From positions 1-64,000 of the forward strand of contig JBBIMA010000006.1 in the NCBI GenBank assembly GCA_037444625.1: a DNA stretch of 64,000 nucleotides, in the 5' to 3' direction. Origin of the DNA: DTHT01 sp037444625 (GTDB lineage: Bacteria; Acidobacteriota; Terriglobia; Bryobacterales; Bryobacteraceae). Below are positions 11,326 to 19,487 of this stretch, piece after piece. The notes under the pieces are model-generated. The model saw nothing but the letters and a program-made list of their open reading frames with translations. It was not told where the DNA came from and searched no databases. Both the position numbers and the translations under genes were made by a program. The stretch's first letter is position 1, and each line of letters opens with the position of its first letter.

Positions 11326-12005
11326 GAATCAGCGAGATCTTCTACTCCCTTCAGGGGGAGGGAATGCTGGCGGGCGTCCCCTCGGTCTTCATTCGCGCCA
11401 GCGGCTGCAATCTGCGCTGCGTCTGGTGCGACACTCCTTATGCCTCCTGGGCGCCGGAGGGCGAGGACCGGCCCGTGCCGGCGATCCTGGCCGAGGTGAC
11501 GCGTTACCCGGCGCGCCACGTCGTGCTGACCGGCGGCGAACCGATGATCATGCCGGACGCCGTCGAGCTGACCGAGGGCCTGCGCCGCGCGGGCCTGCAC
11601 ATCACCATCGAGACGGCCGGGACGGTCTATAAGCCCGTGGCGTGCGACCTGATGAGCATCTCTCCCAAGCTGGCCAATTCGACCCCCCGCGAGCCCGAGG
11701 GCGGGCGCTGGGCGGCCCAGCACGAACGCCTGCGCATCCAGCCCGGAGTGCTGCGCCGCCTGATGCGCGCCTATCCTTACCAACTCAAGTTCGTCATCGT
11801 GGGGCCGGAGGATCTCCAGGAGGTCCGCAGCCTGTGCCTCGAGCTGGAGGCCGACCGCTCGCGCGTGCTCCTGATGCCGGAGGGGACCGATCCCGGGCAG
11901 ATACGTCAGCGTGCGCTTTGGCTGGCGGAAATTTGCAAACAGGAGGGCTTCCGCTACAGCCCGCGCCTTCAGATCGAGCTGTGGGGCAACCGCCGCGGGG
12001 TTTGA
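11322..12005 (+). CDS. queE: 7-carboxy-7-deazaguanine synthase QueE (radical SAM)
   Basis: Rearranges 6-carboxytetrahydropterin to 7-carboxy-7-deazaguanine, the step before QueC. The 227-residue protein starts MRISEIFYSLQGEG, the family's opening. The 4Fe-4S cysteines are C29, C33 and C36 (CNLRCVWC), the shortened radical SAM spacing typical of QueE. LTGGEPM follows as the SAM-binding segment. The start is GTG at 11322, four bases inside queC, so the two are translationally coupled. No other gene of the pathway follows. About 160 bp of GC-rich sequence separates it from the HU-like gene. Confidence 0.96.
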   Translation: MRISEIFYSLQGEGMLAGVPSVFIRASGCNLRCVWCDTPYASWAPEGEDRPVPAILAEVTRYPARHVVLTGGEPMIMPDAVELTEGLRRAGLHITIETAGTVYKPVACDLMSISPKLANSTPREPEGGRWAAQHERLRIQPGVLRRLMRAYPYQLKFVIVGPEDLQEVRSLCLELEADRSRVLLMPEGTDPGQIRQRALWLAEICKQEGFRYSPRLQIELWGNRRGV

Positions 12006-12165
12006 AGCGAAGCTCCCGGCGAGAGTCGCCCGCCGGCCGGGGCGATTCCAGCCGGCCCAAAGCCGTATGCAGGAGGGGAATCCGCTGAGCAGCAAAGGAT
12101 TGCCCGCCGTATCGGCCGGCCCGGCCGGTTCGATCCGCCGGCCGCCGTGCTAGCATGTGGTCGGC

Positions 12166-12405
12166 ATGAAGAAGCATGATCTGGCCGGGCGCCTGGCGCG
12201 CCAATCAGGCCTCTCGAAGGCGGCCGCGGCCGACCGGATTGATCGCTTGGTGCACGAAATCCTCCGCAGGCTTCGCAAGGGACAGCCGGCCGCCCTGCCG
12301 GGTCTGGGAACGTTTCTGCCCGGCCCCAAGCCCGCTTTCCGGTTCGAGAGGACTGCCGACGAGCCGCAGCGCCGCCGGAAGCAGGCTCGCGCAGGAGGGC
12401 AATGA
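12166..12405 (+). CDS. HU/IHF-like DNA-binding protein lacking the beta-arm
   Basis: A 79-residue basic protein. Residues 1-45 follow the HU pattern: KKHDLAGRLA, GLSKAAAADRIDRLV, LRRLRKGQPAALPGLGTF. In HU the beta-ribbon arm that enters the DNA minor groove comes next. Here the chain passes almost directly from GTF to PAFRFE, which corresponds to the strand after the arm, so roughly 20 residues of arm are missing. A basic tail follows. DNA bending would be weakened, and dimerisation may be the main role. I prefer the ATG at 12166 over the in-frame GTG at 12157, and a TAGCAT -10-like hexamer lies 10 bases upstream. Its stop overlaps the TIR gene start (ATGA). Confidence 0.75.
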   Translation: MKKHDLAGRLARQSGLSKAAAADRIDRLVHEILRRLRKGQPAALPGLGTFLPGPKPAFRFERTADEPQRRRKQARAGGQ

Positions 12406-13001
12406 AGACCGAAAGCGAGCAGGTGGCGGGCCTCCTCCGCCGCTGCCTGGAGCAGGGCGCCAGCGTCGAGATCGAGGGCCTGGGAGTGTTCCGGTCCGAC
12501 GGCCAGGGGCGCTTCCGCTTCACCCCCGCCGTTCGCCCCAAGGTGTTCCTGGCCTACGTGCAGGAGGACGCAGCGGCCGCCGAACGGCTCTACCGCGATT
12601 TACGCCGCCACGGCCTGGATCCCTGGCTCGACCGCAAGAAGCTGCTGCCCGGCCAGAACTGGCCGCGCTCGATCGAGAGGGCCATCGAGCTGGCCGATTA
12701 CTTCCTAGCCTGCCTCTCGCGGCGGGCCGTCCTCAAGCGGGGTTGCTTCCAGGCGGAACTACGCTATGCCCTGGATTGCGCCCGGCGCGTGCCGTTGGAT
12801 GAGACCTACCTGATTCCGGTGCGCCTGGAGGAATGCCCGGTGCCGGCGCGGATCCGCCAGCAAATCCAATACGTGGACCTGTTCCCGGATTGGGACGCGG
12901 GCTTGCGGCGGATCCTGGCGGCCATCCGGCGTTCCTCGCCCGCGCGGGACGGCAAACCGGGCGATGTGCCGGCGCAAGTCCATCACGTTAAGGACCGGTG
13001 A
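12402..13001 (+). CDS. Half-HU/TIR fusion protein, possible NADase effector
   Basis: A 199-residue protein in two parts. Residues 5-42 (LLRRCLEQGASVEIEGLGVF, then GRFRF) match the second half of the arm-less HU core of the preceding gene product but lack its first helix pair. Residues 46-172 are a TIR domain: KVFLAYVQED, WLD (75-77), PGQNW (83-87), CLSRRAV, QAELRYAL and IPVRLEECPVP. E119 in QAEL sits where TIR NADases carry their catalytic glutamate. Bacterial TIR proteins of this kind degrade NAD or make signalling nucleotides, often in antiphage defence. That role is inferred here. Four-base overlap with the HU-like gene couples their translation. Confidence 0.85.
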   Translation: MKTESEQVAGLLRRCLEQGASVEIEGLGVFRSDGQGRFRFTPAVRPKVFLAYVQEDAAAAERLYRDLRRHGLDPWLDRKKLLPGQNWPRSIERAIELADYFLACLSRRAVLKRGCFQAELRYALDCARRVPLDETYLIPVRLEECPVPARIRQQIQYVDLFPDWDAGLRRILAAIRRSSPARDGKPGDVPAQVHHVKDR

Positions 13002-13974
13002 GTCGCCTGGGGTAAACGATCTCCACCAGGTTGGCATCCTCGGAGCCGTCGCCCGCCGGGGGAGCGTTCTTGTACACCCGGAGCGAGTTCACTCGGGCAA
13101 GCACCGGCAGGCCGGCCTGATCCCATCTGCGGACTCGCCTTGGGACCAGCTCCGGCGTGGAGGCTAGGGCATTTCCCCACAGCCGCTCCCGCTCCCAAGT
13201 ACCCGGGAGGCATCCGGTGGCCCGAGGCAGCGCCAAGGCGTTGGCGATGCCGTCCACGCGGAGATGGGGCTGCCCAACAGCTCCAGGAGGTTCCGCGCCG
13301 GCTTTCCGGCGTGGCGCAGCGGGTACTTCGGGCCCCAGTTCTCGCCTCGCCCATCCAGAACCCGCCGGAGGACGTGGAAGGTGGAGCTGACGTCTCTGTT
13401 TTGACGGCAGCGGCCCGGGCGGCCTATACGGTAACCCGAAAAGCCTGTTGAGGGATCCTGAGTCTCGAAGGACCGGCGGCGGAGGGTATCCTCGCAGTCC
13501 GGGGAGAAGTGGTAAAGCCCCAGGCGTTCCAGCCTGGCCAACGCCGCGAACTCGGAGGCACCCGGACCGTAGGGTCCCGGGCCAGGCGCGATGCCGGCCC
13601 AAGGTTCCTTCATATAAACCAGCGAGTCCAGGTAGGTCCGCAGGCGCTTCGCTTCTCGGAGCCGGTCCAGGAACCGCAGGGGCTACTTGAGCTTCAAGGG
13701 TCGGCCTGTCTGGAGGGCCAGGTTGTGCAGGGCCTCGAGGACGTTCAGGGCGGGAGGGAAGGAAGTGAACAATGGGTAGCGGGAATCACGGCCAGCATCT
13801 TGAATTCGAACTCGCCCAGATGCCAACCCTGCGCCCTCAGCTCCGCGTTTCGCTCAAACAGTCGCGGAACCGCCCGGACAGTCGCCCGGACGGATAGGCT
13901 GATGGCGCCAGGGAGACCAGGATCGCACCGCCGGTGGCGGCCGCGCTCGGCTTCAGCGCGCCGGGCCGCTCGGG
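12988..13974 (-). pseudogene. Decayed gene of unknown family
   Basis: There is no intact frame, but protein-like segments lie in order on the minus strand. The first (13880-13783) reads LFERNAELRAQGWHLGEF. The second (13765-13265) includes VLEALHNLALQTGRP, LREAKRLRTYLDSLVYMKEP and FHVLRRVLDGRGENWGP. The third (13280-12990) includes RRWDQAGLPVLARVN and EDANLVEIVYP. They are joined only by frameshifts near 13770 and 13275 and interrupted by a TAG at 13683-13685. I do not recognise the family. The 3' end runs into the last bases of the TIR gene. It follows the TPR gene directly, so it may once have been its operon partner. Confidence 0.5.
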
Positions 13975-14349
13975 TCAGCCGGCACCGGCCAGCTTCTTGC
14001 GGATTTCGGCGGCGCGTTTGTGCTTGGGGGCCAGCTCGAGGAACTTGCGGAAGGCCTCCCGCGCCGCCTTGGCCTCCCCTAGCTTTTCCTGCGCCTCGCC
14101 CAGCCGGAGCCAGGCTTCGGCGAAGCCGGGGTTCCAGCGGGTGGCCTCGCGGAAGCGCGAGGCGGCGGCGCGGAAACTGCCCTTCTTGAAGTAGAAATTG
14201 CCGACCTTGAGTTCCTTGTCCGCCTGGAGCGGGTTGAAGGAGTACTCCTTGACGGCCAGCGCCTCGTCTTCCTCAGGCGGCTCTTGCGGCTTCTGCTGGA
14301 AGCCCGCGGCCAGACTCGCCGCCAGGATCAGCAGCCCGATCCGTGCCAC
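13975..14349 (-). CDS. Small exported TPR protein
   Basis: A 124-residue protein with a Sec-type signal (MARIGLLILAASLAAG) followed by an acidic linker. Residues 45-118 hold about two tetratricopeptide repeats: KVGNFYFKKGSFRAAASRFREA, then AWLRLGEAQEKLGEAKAAREAF. TPR units mediate protein-protein contacts, and the partner is unknown. Length and layout resemble the small BamD/YfgL-like accessory proteins, but there is no lipobox cysteine. It is divergent from uvrC across 31 bp, where TATACT (14356-14361) on this strand lies only 7 bases from the ATG, so the mRNA could be nearly leaderless. Confidence 0.8.
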   Translation of the reverse strand: MARIGLLILAASLAAGFQQKPQEPPEEDEALAVKEYSFNPLQADKELKVGNFYFKKGSFRAAASRFREATRWNPGFAEAWLRLGEAQEKLGEAKAAREAFRKFLELAPKHKRAAEIRKKLAGAG

Positions 14350-14380
14350 AATTTTAGTATAGAGGGACGCCGCCGCCGCG

Positions 14381-16276
14381 ATGGATCTGCGCCAGAAGGC
14401 CGCCCAACTGCCCGCTCAGCCGGGCGTCTACCTGTACAAGGATGAGCACGGGAGCGTGCTCTACGTGGGCAAGGCCAAGAACCTGCGCAGCCGGGTGCGC
14501 AGCTACTTTTCCGAGGAGCGCCTGGCGGACGTCAAGACCGACACCCTGCTGGCGCTGGCGCGCGACATTGACTACATCCTGGTGGACAACGAGAAGGAAG
14601 CGCTGGCGCTGGAGAACAATCTCATCAAGCAGTGGAAGCCGCGCTTCAACGTCCTGTTGCGCGACGACAAGACCTACCCGTACATCAAGCTGACCGCCGA
14701 GCGCTGGCCGCGCGTGTACGTGACCCGACGGCTGATCAAGGACGGGTCCGGTTACTTCGGACCGTATTTTCCGGGCAACCTGGCGCACCGACTGGCGGAT
14801 TTCATTCACCGGCATTTCAAGGTGCCCTCCTGCAAGGTGGACCTGACGCGCGCCCACCCGCAGCCTTGCCTTCAGTACCACATCGGCCGCTGCCACGGCC
14901 CCTGCGTGCCGGGCCTGGCCGACGAGGCCGAGTACCGCGCCTCCGTCCAAGCCGTGCGCTTGTTTCTGGAAGGCCGGCGGCGCGATCTGGCCGCCCAGTT
15001 GCGCGCCCGGATGGAGGAGGCCGCCGAGGCCATGCAATTTGAGCGGGCCGCCGCCTTGCGCGATCTGCTGGCCACCGTCGAGGAACTCGACCAGCGGCAG
15101 AAAATGGCCGCCGCCCAGGGCGAGGACACCGACGTCTTCGGCGCCTACGCCGAGCCGCCCCTGGTGGCGGTGAACGTCTTTCACCTGCGCGGCGGGCGCG
15201 TGGTGGACCGCCGGGAGTTCTTCTGGGAGGATCAGCCGGATTTCGCCCCCGCCGACTTCTTCTCCGCCCTGCTCAAGCAATACTATCTGGACCAGCCCTA
15301 CATCCCGGCCCGCATCCACGCCCCGACGGACTTCGAGGACCGCACGGCGCTGGAGGAACTGCTCTCGGAGCGCCGCGGGCGCAAGGTCGAGATCCACACC
15401 CCGCAGCGCGGTCCCAAGCGGGCCATGCTCGCCCTGGCCGAGACGAACGCCCGGCAGAGCTTCGAGCAGCGCTTCCGGGTCCTGAAGCCCTCGGCCGCCG
15501 CCATCGAGGCCGCGCTCCAGGACCTGCTCGGCCTGCCCGAGCCGCCCCGGCGCATCGAGTGCTTCGACGTCTCGCATACCCACGGCGTCGAGACGGTGGC
15601 CAGTCTGGTGGTCTGGGAGCAGGGGCGGATGAAGAAATCCGACTACCGCAAGTTCATCATTCGCACGGCCGAGCCCGGCGACGATTTCGCCGCCATGCGC
15701 GAGGTGGTCCTCCGGCGCTACGCTCGCCTCAAGCAGGAAGGCAAGCCGATGCCGGCGCTGGTGCTGGTGGACGGGGGCGTCGGGCAGCTCCACGCCGCCG
15801 CCGAGGCGCTGGAGTCGCTCGGGCTGGCCCACCAGCCGCTGGCCGCCATCGCCAAGCGCGAGGAGTGGATCTACGTTCAGGGCCAGGAGCAGGATCCCCT
15901 CGTGCTGGAGCGCCACTCGCCGGCCCTGCACCTGGTCCAGACCATCCGCGACGAAGCCCACCGCTTCGCCCTGACCTTCCACCGAGCGCGGCGCCAAGCC
16001 GGCCTAGGCACCGAGCTGGAGGCCGTCCCGGGCATCGGACCGGCCACGGCCCGCAAGCTGCTCCGGCACTTCGGGAGCATCGAGCGGCTGCGGCGCGCCA
16101 CCGAGCACGAGTGGGCGGCAGTCGCGGGGCGGGCCGGGGCGCGCCGTCTCAAGCAGTACTTCCAGCAGGCGGGGGCCGACGAGCCCCAGGACGCCCCGGC
16201 AGGGGCCGAGAACGGACCTTCTCCGGCAGGCCACCCGCCTTCAGGGGCTTCCCAGCCGGGCCCAAAGGGTCTATAA
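14381..16276 (+). CDS. uvrC: Excinuclease ABC subunit C
   Basis: The dual-incision nuclease of nucleotide excision repair, acting on DNA marked by UvrA/UvrB. The product has 631 residues, the usual length. The GIY-YIG nuclease is at 12-92 (GVYLY 15-19, YVGKAKNL 28-35). A UVR motif lies around 205-240, the RNase H-like C-terminal nuclease contains ECFDVSHTHG near residue 393, and a helix-hairpin-helix (VPGIGPATARKLL) is near 547-560. The Gly/Pro-rich C-terminal tail is longer than in E. coli. Its stop shares one base with the start of the next gene. Confidence 0.97.
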   Translation: MDLRQKAAQLPAQPGVYLYKDEHGSVLYVGKAKNLRSRVRSYFSEERLADVKTDTLLALARDIDYILVDNEKEALALENNLIKQWKPRFNVLLRDDKTYPYIKLTAERWPRVYVTRRLIKDGSGYFGPYFPGNLAHRLADFIHRHFKVPSCKVDLTRAHPQPCLQYHIGRCHGPCVPGLADEAEYRASVQAVRLFLEGRRRDLAAQLRARMEEAAEAMQFERAAALRDLLATVEELDQRQKMAAAQGEDTDVFGAYAEPPLVAVNVFHLRGGRVVDRREFFWEDQPDFAPADFFSALLKQYYLDQPYIPARIHAPTDFEDRTALEELLSERRGRKVEIHTPQRGPKRAMLALAETNARQSFEQRFRVLKPSAAAIEAALQDLLGLPEPPRRIECFDVSHTHGVETVASLVVWEQGRMKKSDYRKFIIRTAEPGDDFAAMREVVLRRYARLKQEGKPMPALVLVDGGVGQLHAAAEALESLGLAHQPLAAIAKREEWIYVQGQEQDPLVLERHSPALHLVQTIRDEAHRFALTFHRARRQAGLGTELEAVPGIGPATARKLLRHFGSIERLRRATEHEWAAVAGRAGARRLKQYFQQAGADEPQDAPAGAENGPSPAGHPPSGASQPGPKGL

Positions 16277-16614
16277 TGCGGGAATCCGCCGTGGACTACG
16301 AGCCGGAGACGCCGTTCGACAGCCTGGAGAGCGCCCAGCAGTTCGTCGAGCTGCTTTGCGAGGCGATCGAGGAGGCACGGCGGGAGGTGGATGCGGACAT
16401 CAGCCTGGCCGCCGGCCCCGGGCAGGAGCGCCGCAAGCAGGCGTTGCAGTTGGTGGCCTACAATCTGGCCAAACTGGCGATGCACATGGCGACCAGCCGG
16501 CGGATCCTCAACGACCTGCGGAGCCTGCGGCGGCTGCTGCTGAGCGAGCGGCGGGTGGCGCGGGCGGCAGCCGCCTCGGCGGCCGGGCAGGGCGAGCTGC
16601 CGGAAGGGATCTGA
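16276..16614 (+). CDS. Conserved-looking small helical protein after uvrC
   Basis: A 112-residue protein of unknown function. It is mostly alpha-helical and charged, with no signal or membrane segment: an acidic N-terminus (MRESAVDYEPETPFDSLES), helices around 20-45 and 50-80 (AYNLAKLAMHMATSRRILNDLRSL), and an Ala/Arg-rich end. A coiled coil or small helical bundle is likely. The ATG overlaps the uvrC TAA by one base, so it is co-translated with uvrC, but no repair-related motif is visible. A hairpin with a 10-bp stem follows its stop. Confidence 0.7.
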   Translation: MRESAVDYEPETPFDSLESAQQFVELLCEAIEEARREVDADISLAAGPGQERRKQALQLVAYNLAKLAMHMATSRRILNDLRSLRRLLLSERRVARAAAASAAGQGELPEGI

Positions 16615-16638
16615 CGGGGCCGGAGTCTGCAAGAAAAT

Positions 16639-16681
16639 AAGCGGGCGCCGGGGTTGGGTGAAAGGGTGAGTGCGCCCGCTT
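16639..16681 (+). terminator. Terminator of the uvrC operon
   Basis: A perfect 10-bp inverted repeat (AAGCGGGCGC at 16639-16648, GCGCCCGCTT at 16672-16681) with a 23-base loop ends in a short T-containing run, 25 bases after the preceding stop. The rest of 16682-16808 is non-coding with an A-run and shows no further feature. Confidence 0.6.
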
Positions 16682-16808
16682 TCGTAAAGGGGATTTGACT
16701 GTAGATGCGCAGTCGGGAGGGGAAAGGTTACAGGGGGGCGAGAAAAAAAATTTCCGGGCACCGAGCGGGCGAGGCGTCGGCTTTCGATATAGCGAGCCTC
16801 AACGACTC

Positions 16809-17408
16809 CTACATCTCCCGCCGGTTTTCCAGCGACTTGCTCATCGTCACCTCGTCGGCGAACTCCAAGTCGCTGCCTACCGGAATCCCCATGGCGATCC
16901 GCGTCACGCGCAAGCCCAGCGGTTTGAGCAGCCGCGACAGATAGGCGGCGGTGGCCTCCCCCTCGACCGTCGGGTTGGTCGCCAGAATCACTTCCCGCAC
17001 TCCGCCCGCTTCCAGGCGCGGGAAAAGATTGCTGATTTTTAGTTGCTCCGGGGTGACGCCCCGCAGCGGCGACAGCGCCCCGTGCAACACATGATACAGG
17101 CCGTTGTACTGCCGGGTGGTCTCGATCGGCAGGATGTTGTGCGGCTGCTCGACCACGCAGATCAGTCCCGGGTCGCGCCCGGGATCTGCACAGAAGGGGC
17201 AGAGTTCCCCATCGCTGATGTTGTTGCATTGCCGGCACAGCCCTACCCGGTCCTTGACTTCCACCAGGGCTTGCGCCAGCCGCTCGACCTCCTGGCGGGC
17301 CGCCCCCAACAAGTGGAACGCGATCCGCTGGGCCGACTTCTGGCCGATGCCCGGCAGGCGTTTCAGCTCCAGGATCAGGCGGGCCAGCGGTTCGGGATAG
17401 TCCGGCAT
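16809..17408 (-). CDS. recR: Recombination protein RecR
   Basis: Works with RecO (and RecF) to load RecA onto SSB-coated single-stranded DNA. The 199-residue protein has the standard order: helix-hairpin-helix at 7-27 (LKRLPGIGQKSAQRIAF), a four-cysteine zinc finger C58, C61, C70, C73, and a Toprim domain from about 81 (CVVEQPHNILPIE, ATNPTVEGEATA). It is third in the dnaX-ybaB-recR order that is conserved across bacteria, with a 24-bp gap after ybaB. Confidence 0.97.
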   Translation of the reverse strand: MPDYPEPLARLILELKRLPGIGQKSAQRIAFHLLGAARQEVERLAQALVEVKDRVGLCRQCNNISDGELCPFCADPGRDPGLICVVEQPHNILPIETTRQYNGLYHVLHGALSPLRGVTPEQLKISNLFPRLEAGGVREVILATNPTVEGEATAAYLSRLLKPLGLRVTRIAMGIPVGSDLEFADEVTMSKSLENRREM

Positions 17409-17432
17409 GGACGGCTCCGCCGCGCGCCCGGC

Positions 17433-17750
17433 TCAGAAGATTCCCGGCGGCAGGCCCAGCCCGCCCAGCATTCCGGACATCTTCTGGCGCGCCTCCTCGT
17501 CCACCTTCTTGGCGGCCTCGTTGCAAGCCGCCATCACCATGTCTTCCAGCATCTCGACGTCGCCCGCCACCTCGGGGTCAATCTTGACGGCCAGCACGTT
17601 CTTCAACCCGTCCATGCGCACCGTCACCATGCCGCCGCCGGCGGAGGCCTCGACGCGGATCTGGGCGATCTCCTCCTGGAGCTTCTGCTGCATTTGCTGG
17701 GCCCGCTGCATCATGGCCTGCATGTTGCCCATGCCACCGGGTAGTTTCAC
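17433..17750 (-). CDS. ybaB: YbaB/EbfC nucleoid-associated protein
   Basis: A small dimeric DNA-binding protein of the nucleoid. The 105-residue sequence shows the family's Gln/Met-rich first helix (MQAMMQRAQQMQQKLQEE), the central VEASAGGGMVTVRMDG strand-turn-strand and the C-terminal helix MVMAACNEAAKKV. I start at the GTG at 17750, which has AGGAG seven bases upstream. The frame stays open far beyond, but that part overlaps dnaX. It lies between dnaX (17 bp) and recR (24 bp) in the canonical order. Confidence 0.95.
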   Translation of the reverse strand: MKLPGGMGNMQAMMQRAQQMQQKLQEEIAQIRVEASAGGGMVTVRMDGLKNVLAVKIDPEVAGDVEMLEDMVMAACNEAAKKVDEEARQKMSGMLGGLGLPPGIF

Positions 17751-17767
17751 GTTGCACTCCTGCTGGA

Positions 17768-19300
17768 CTATTCTTTCAGATTCCGCACCGCCCGGACTTC
17801 GGCGTCCGGGAAGGTCTCCAGGAAACGGCGCACCGCCGGATGAGACAGGGCCCGGGCGGAGAGCTGCGCATCGCCCTCGGGCGGCGGAGGCGGGGCCTGC
17901 TCCGGCGCGGCCTCGATGAGGCGCACTTTGACGCGCCGCCCGCGCCCGCCGGCCTTGTGCAGCACCTTGTCCAACTCGCCCGCCTTGAGGGCCAGGGCCA
18001 GCTCCTTGGGAGCCGCCAGCTCCAACTCCCCGCCGGTTTCGCTGACCTGGGAGTGGGCGAGCGCATCGGCCGTATAGGTCAAGCCCAGCTCGACCGCGGC
18101 GGCGTGCAGCCGCTCTTTCCAGCCTCCGGCGGCGGGCGCCGGGGTGGGACTGGGAGAAGCGGGCGGGGCCCCGCCCTGCTCCAGTCGCGCCAGGGCTTCC
18201 TCGATGGGCGCCAGCTTGCCCGCCTGCACGAGGCGGATCAGGCCGATCTCCATGTGCAGCCGCGGATCGAAGGAGAATTGCAGGTCGCGGTACAACTCCA
18301 GGGTCAGGTGCAGGTAGCGGGTCAGGTCCTCCTCGGAGAACTTCTCGGCGGTTTGCCGCAGCCGGGCGCGCTCGGCCGCCGAGGCGGCCACCAGTCGGGC
18401 GTTGTCGCCCGCCACTTTCGTGACCAGCAGGTTCCGGAAGTAGCGCGCCAGTTCCCGGCAGAAGTGTTGCAGGTGCCGGCCGTTGAGGACCAGCTCGTGG
18501 ACTACCTCCAGCATGCGCCGCGGGTCGGCGTCGGCCAGCGCCTGGGTGACCTGTTCGAGCGCCTCCAGCGAGAACAGGCCCAGCAAGGCGCGCACTTCGG
18601 CCGCCTCCAGTCTCGGCCCGCAGCAAGCGATGGCTTGATCGAGGGCCGACAGCGAATCGCGCAAACTGCCGTCGCCCGCCTGGGCCAGCACGGCCAGGGC
18701 CTCCGCGTCGGCCTCGATGCCCTCCTGCCGGCAGATCCACTCGATGCGCTGGGTGAGTTCCGGGAAGCTGATCGAGCGGAAGCTGAAGTGCTGGCAGCGG
18801 GAGGCGATGGTGGCCGGGATCTTGTGGGCCTCGGTGGTGCAGAGCACGAAGACCACCCACTCGGGCGGCTCCTCGAGCGTCTTCAGCAGGGCGTTGAAGG
18901 CTTCCGAGGTGATCTGGTGGGCCTCGTCAATGATGAAGACCTTGTAGCGGTCCCGGGCCGGGCGGTAGCGGACGTTCTCGCGCAGCTCGCGCATTTCGTT
19001 GATGCCGCGATTGGAGGCGGCGTCAATCTCGATGACGTCCACGGCGTTGCCGGCGGCGATCTCCAGGCAACTGGAACAGGCGCCGCAGGGTTCCGTAGTC
19101 GGCCCGGACCGGCAATTCAGGCAGCGAGCCAGGATGCGCGCCACGGTGGTCTTTCCGGTGCCCCGCTGGCCCGAGAAGATATAGCCGTGGGCGATGCGGC
19201 TCCGGGCGATGGCGTTTTCCAGCGTGGTGCGGACGTGCTCCTGGCCGACCAGTTCCGAGAACCGCTGCGGGCGATACTTGCGGGCGATGACCTGATACAT
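17768..19300 (-). CDS. dnaX: DNA polymerase III subunit gamma/tau
   Basis: The clamp-loader ATPase of the replisome. The 510-residue product starts MYQVIARKYRPQRFSELVGQ, the family's opening. Walker A is GQRGTGKTT (44-52). The zinc cysteines are C63, C72, C75 and C78, and the DEAH Walker B motif is near 125, followed by the sensor segment TTEAHKIPATIASRCQ. The C-terminal quarter has a Pro/Ala-rich linker and a short tau-like domain. I chose the ATG at 19300 over an in-frame TTG at 19321. The SRP RNA 3' end lies only about 25 bases upstream, with no terminator between. Confidence 0.97.
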   Translation of the reverse strand: MYQVIARKYRPQRFSELVGQEHVRTTLENAIARSRIAHGYIFSGQRGTGKTTVARILARCLNCRSGPTTEPCGACSSCLEIAAGNAVDVIEIDAASNRGINEMRELRENVRYRPARDRYKVFIIDEAHQITSEAFNALLKTLEEPPEWVVFVLCTTEAHKIPATIASRCQHFSFRSISFPELTQRIEWICRQEGIEADAEALAVLAQAGDGSLRDSLSALDQAIACCGPRLEAAEVRALLGLFSLEALEQVTQALADADPRRMLEVVHELVLNGRHLQHFCRELARYFRNLLVTKVAGDNARLVAASAAERARLRQTAEKFSEEDLTRYLHLTLELYRDLQFSFDPRLHMEIGLIRLVQAGKLAPIEEALARLEQGGAPPASPSPTPAPAAGGWKERLHAAAVELGLTYTADALAHSQVSETGGELELAAPKELALALKAGELDKVLHKAGGRGRRVKVRLIEAAPEQAPPPPPEGDAQLSARALSHPAVRRFLETFPDAEVRAVRNLKE

Positions 19301-19325
19301 GGGCCGGAGCCGGCGGCGCAACTGG

Positions 19326-19431
19326 CCAGGCCCCAGGTGATCCGCGGCACACGAGCGGCGCCGCTACCGTTGCTTCCTTCCGGACCTGGCGGGGTTCACG
19401 GCTGCCCGTTGCACGGAGCCCGGGGCCTGAC
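19326..19431 (-). ncRNA. ffs: Signal recognition particle RNA (bacterial 4.5S type)
   Basis: The conserved apical domain reads GGTCCGGAAGGAAGCA on the minus strand (complement of about 19370-19386), with the GNRA loop and asymmetric internal loop that bind Ffh. The ends pair: CAGGCCCC near 19422-19429 with GGGGCCTG near 19327-19334, giving an RNA of about 105 nt. It lies directly ahead of dnaX, a frequent arrangement in bacteria. Confidence 0.95.
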
Positions 19432-19439
19432 AACCTCTT

Positions 19440-19445
19440 ATCGTA
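19440..19445 (-). promoter_or_regulatory. -10 element of the SRP RNA gene
   Basis: TACGAT on the minus strand ends nine bases before the predicted 5' end of the SRP RNA. A good -35 hexamer is not evident. Confidence 0.45.
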
Positions 19446-19487
19446 TCACGCGACCCGAGGGAACCAGCGCCGCCCGCGGCGCACGGG

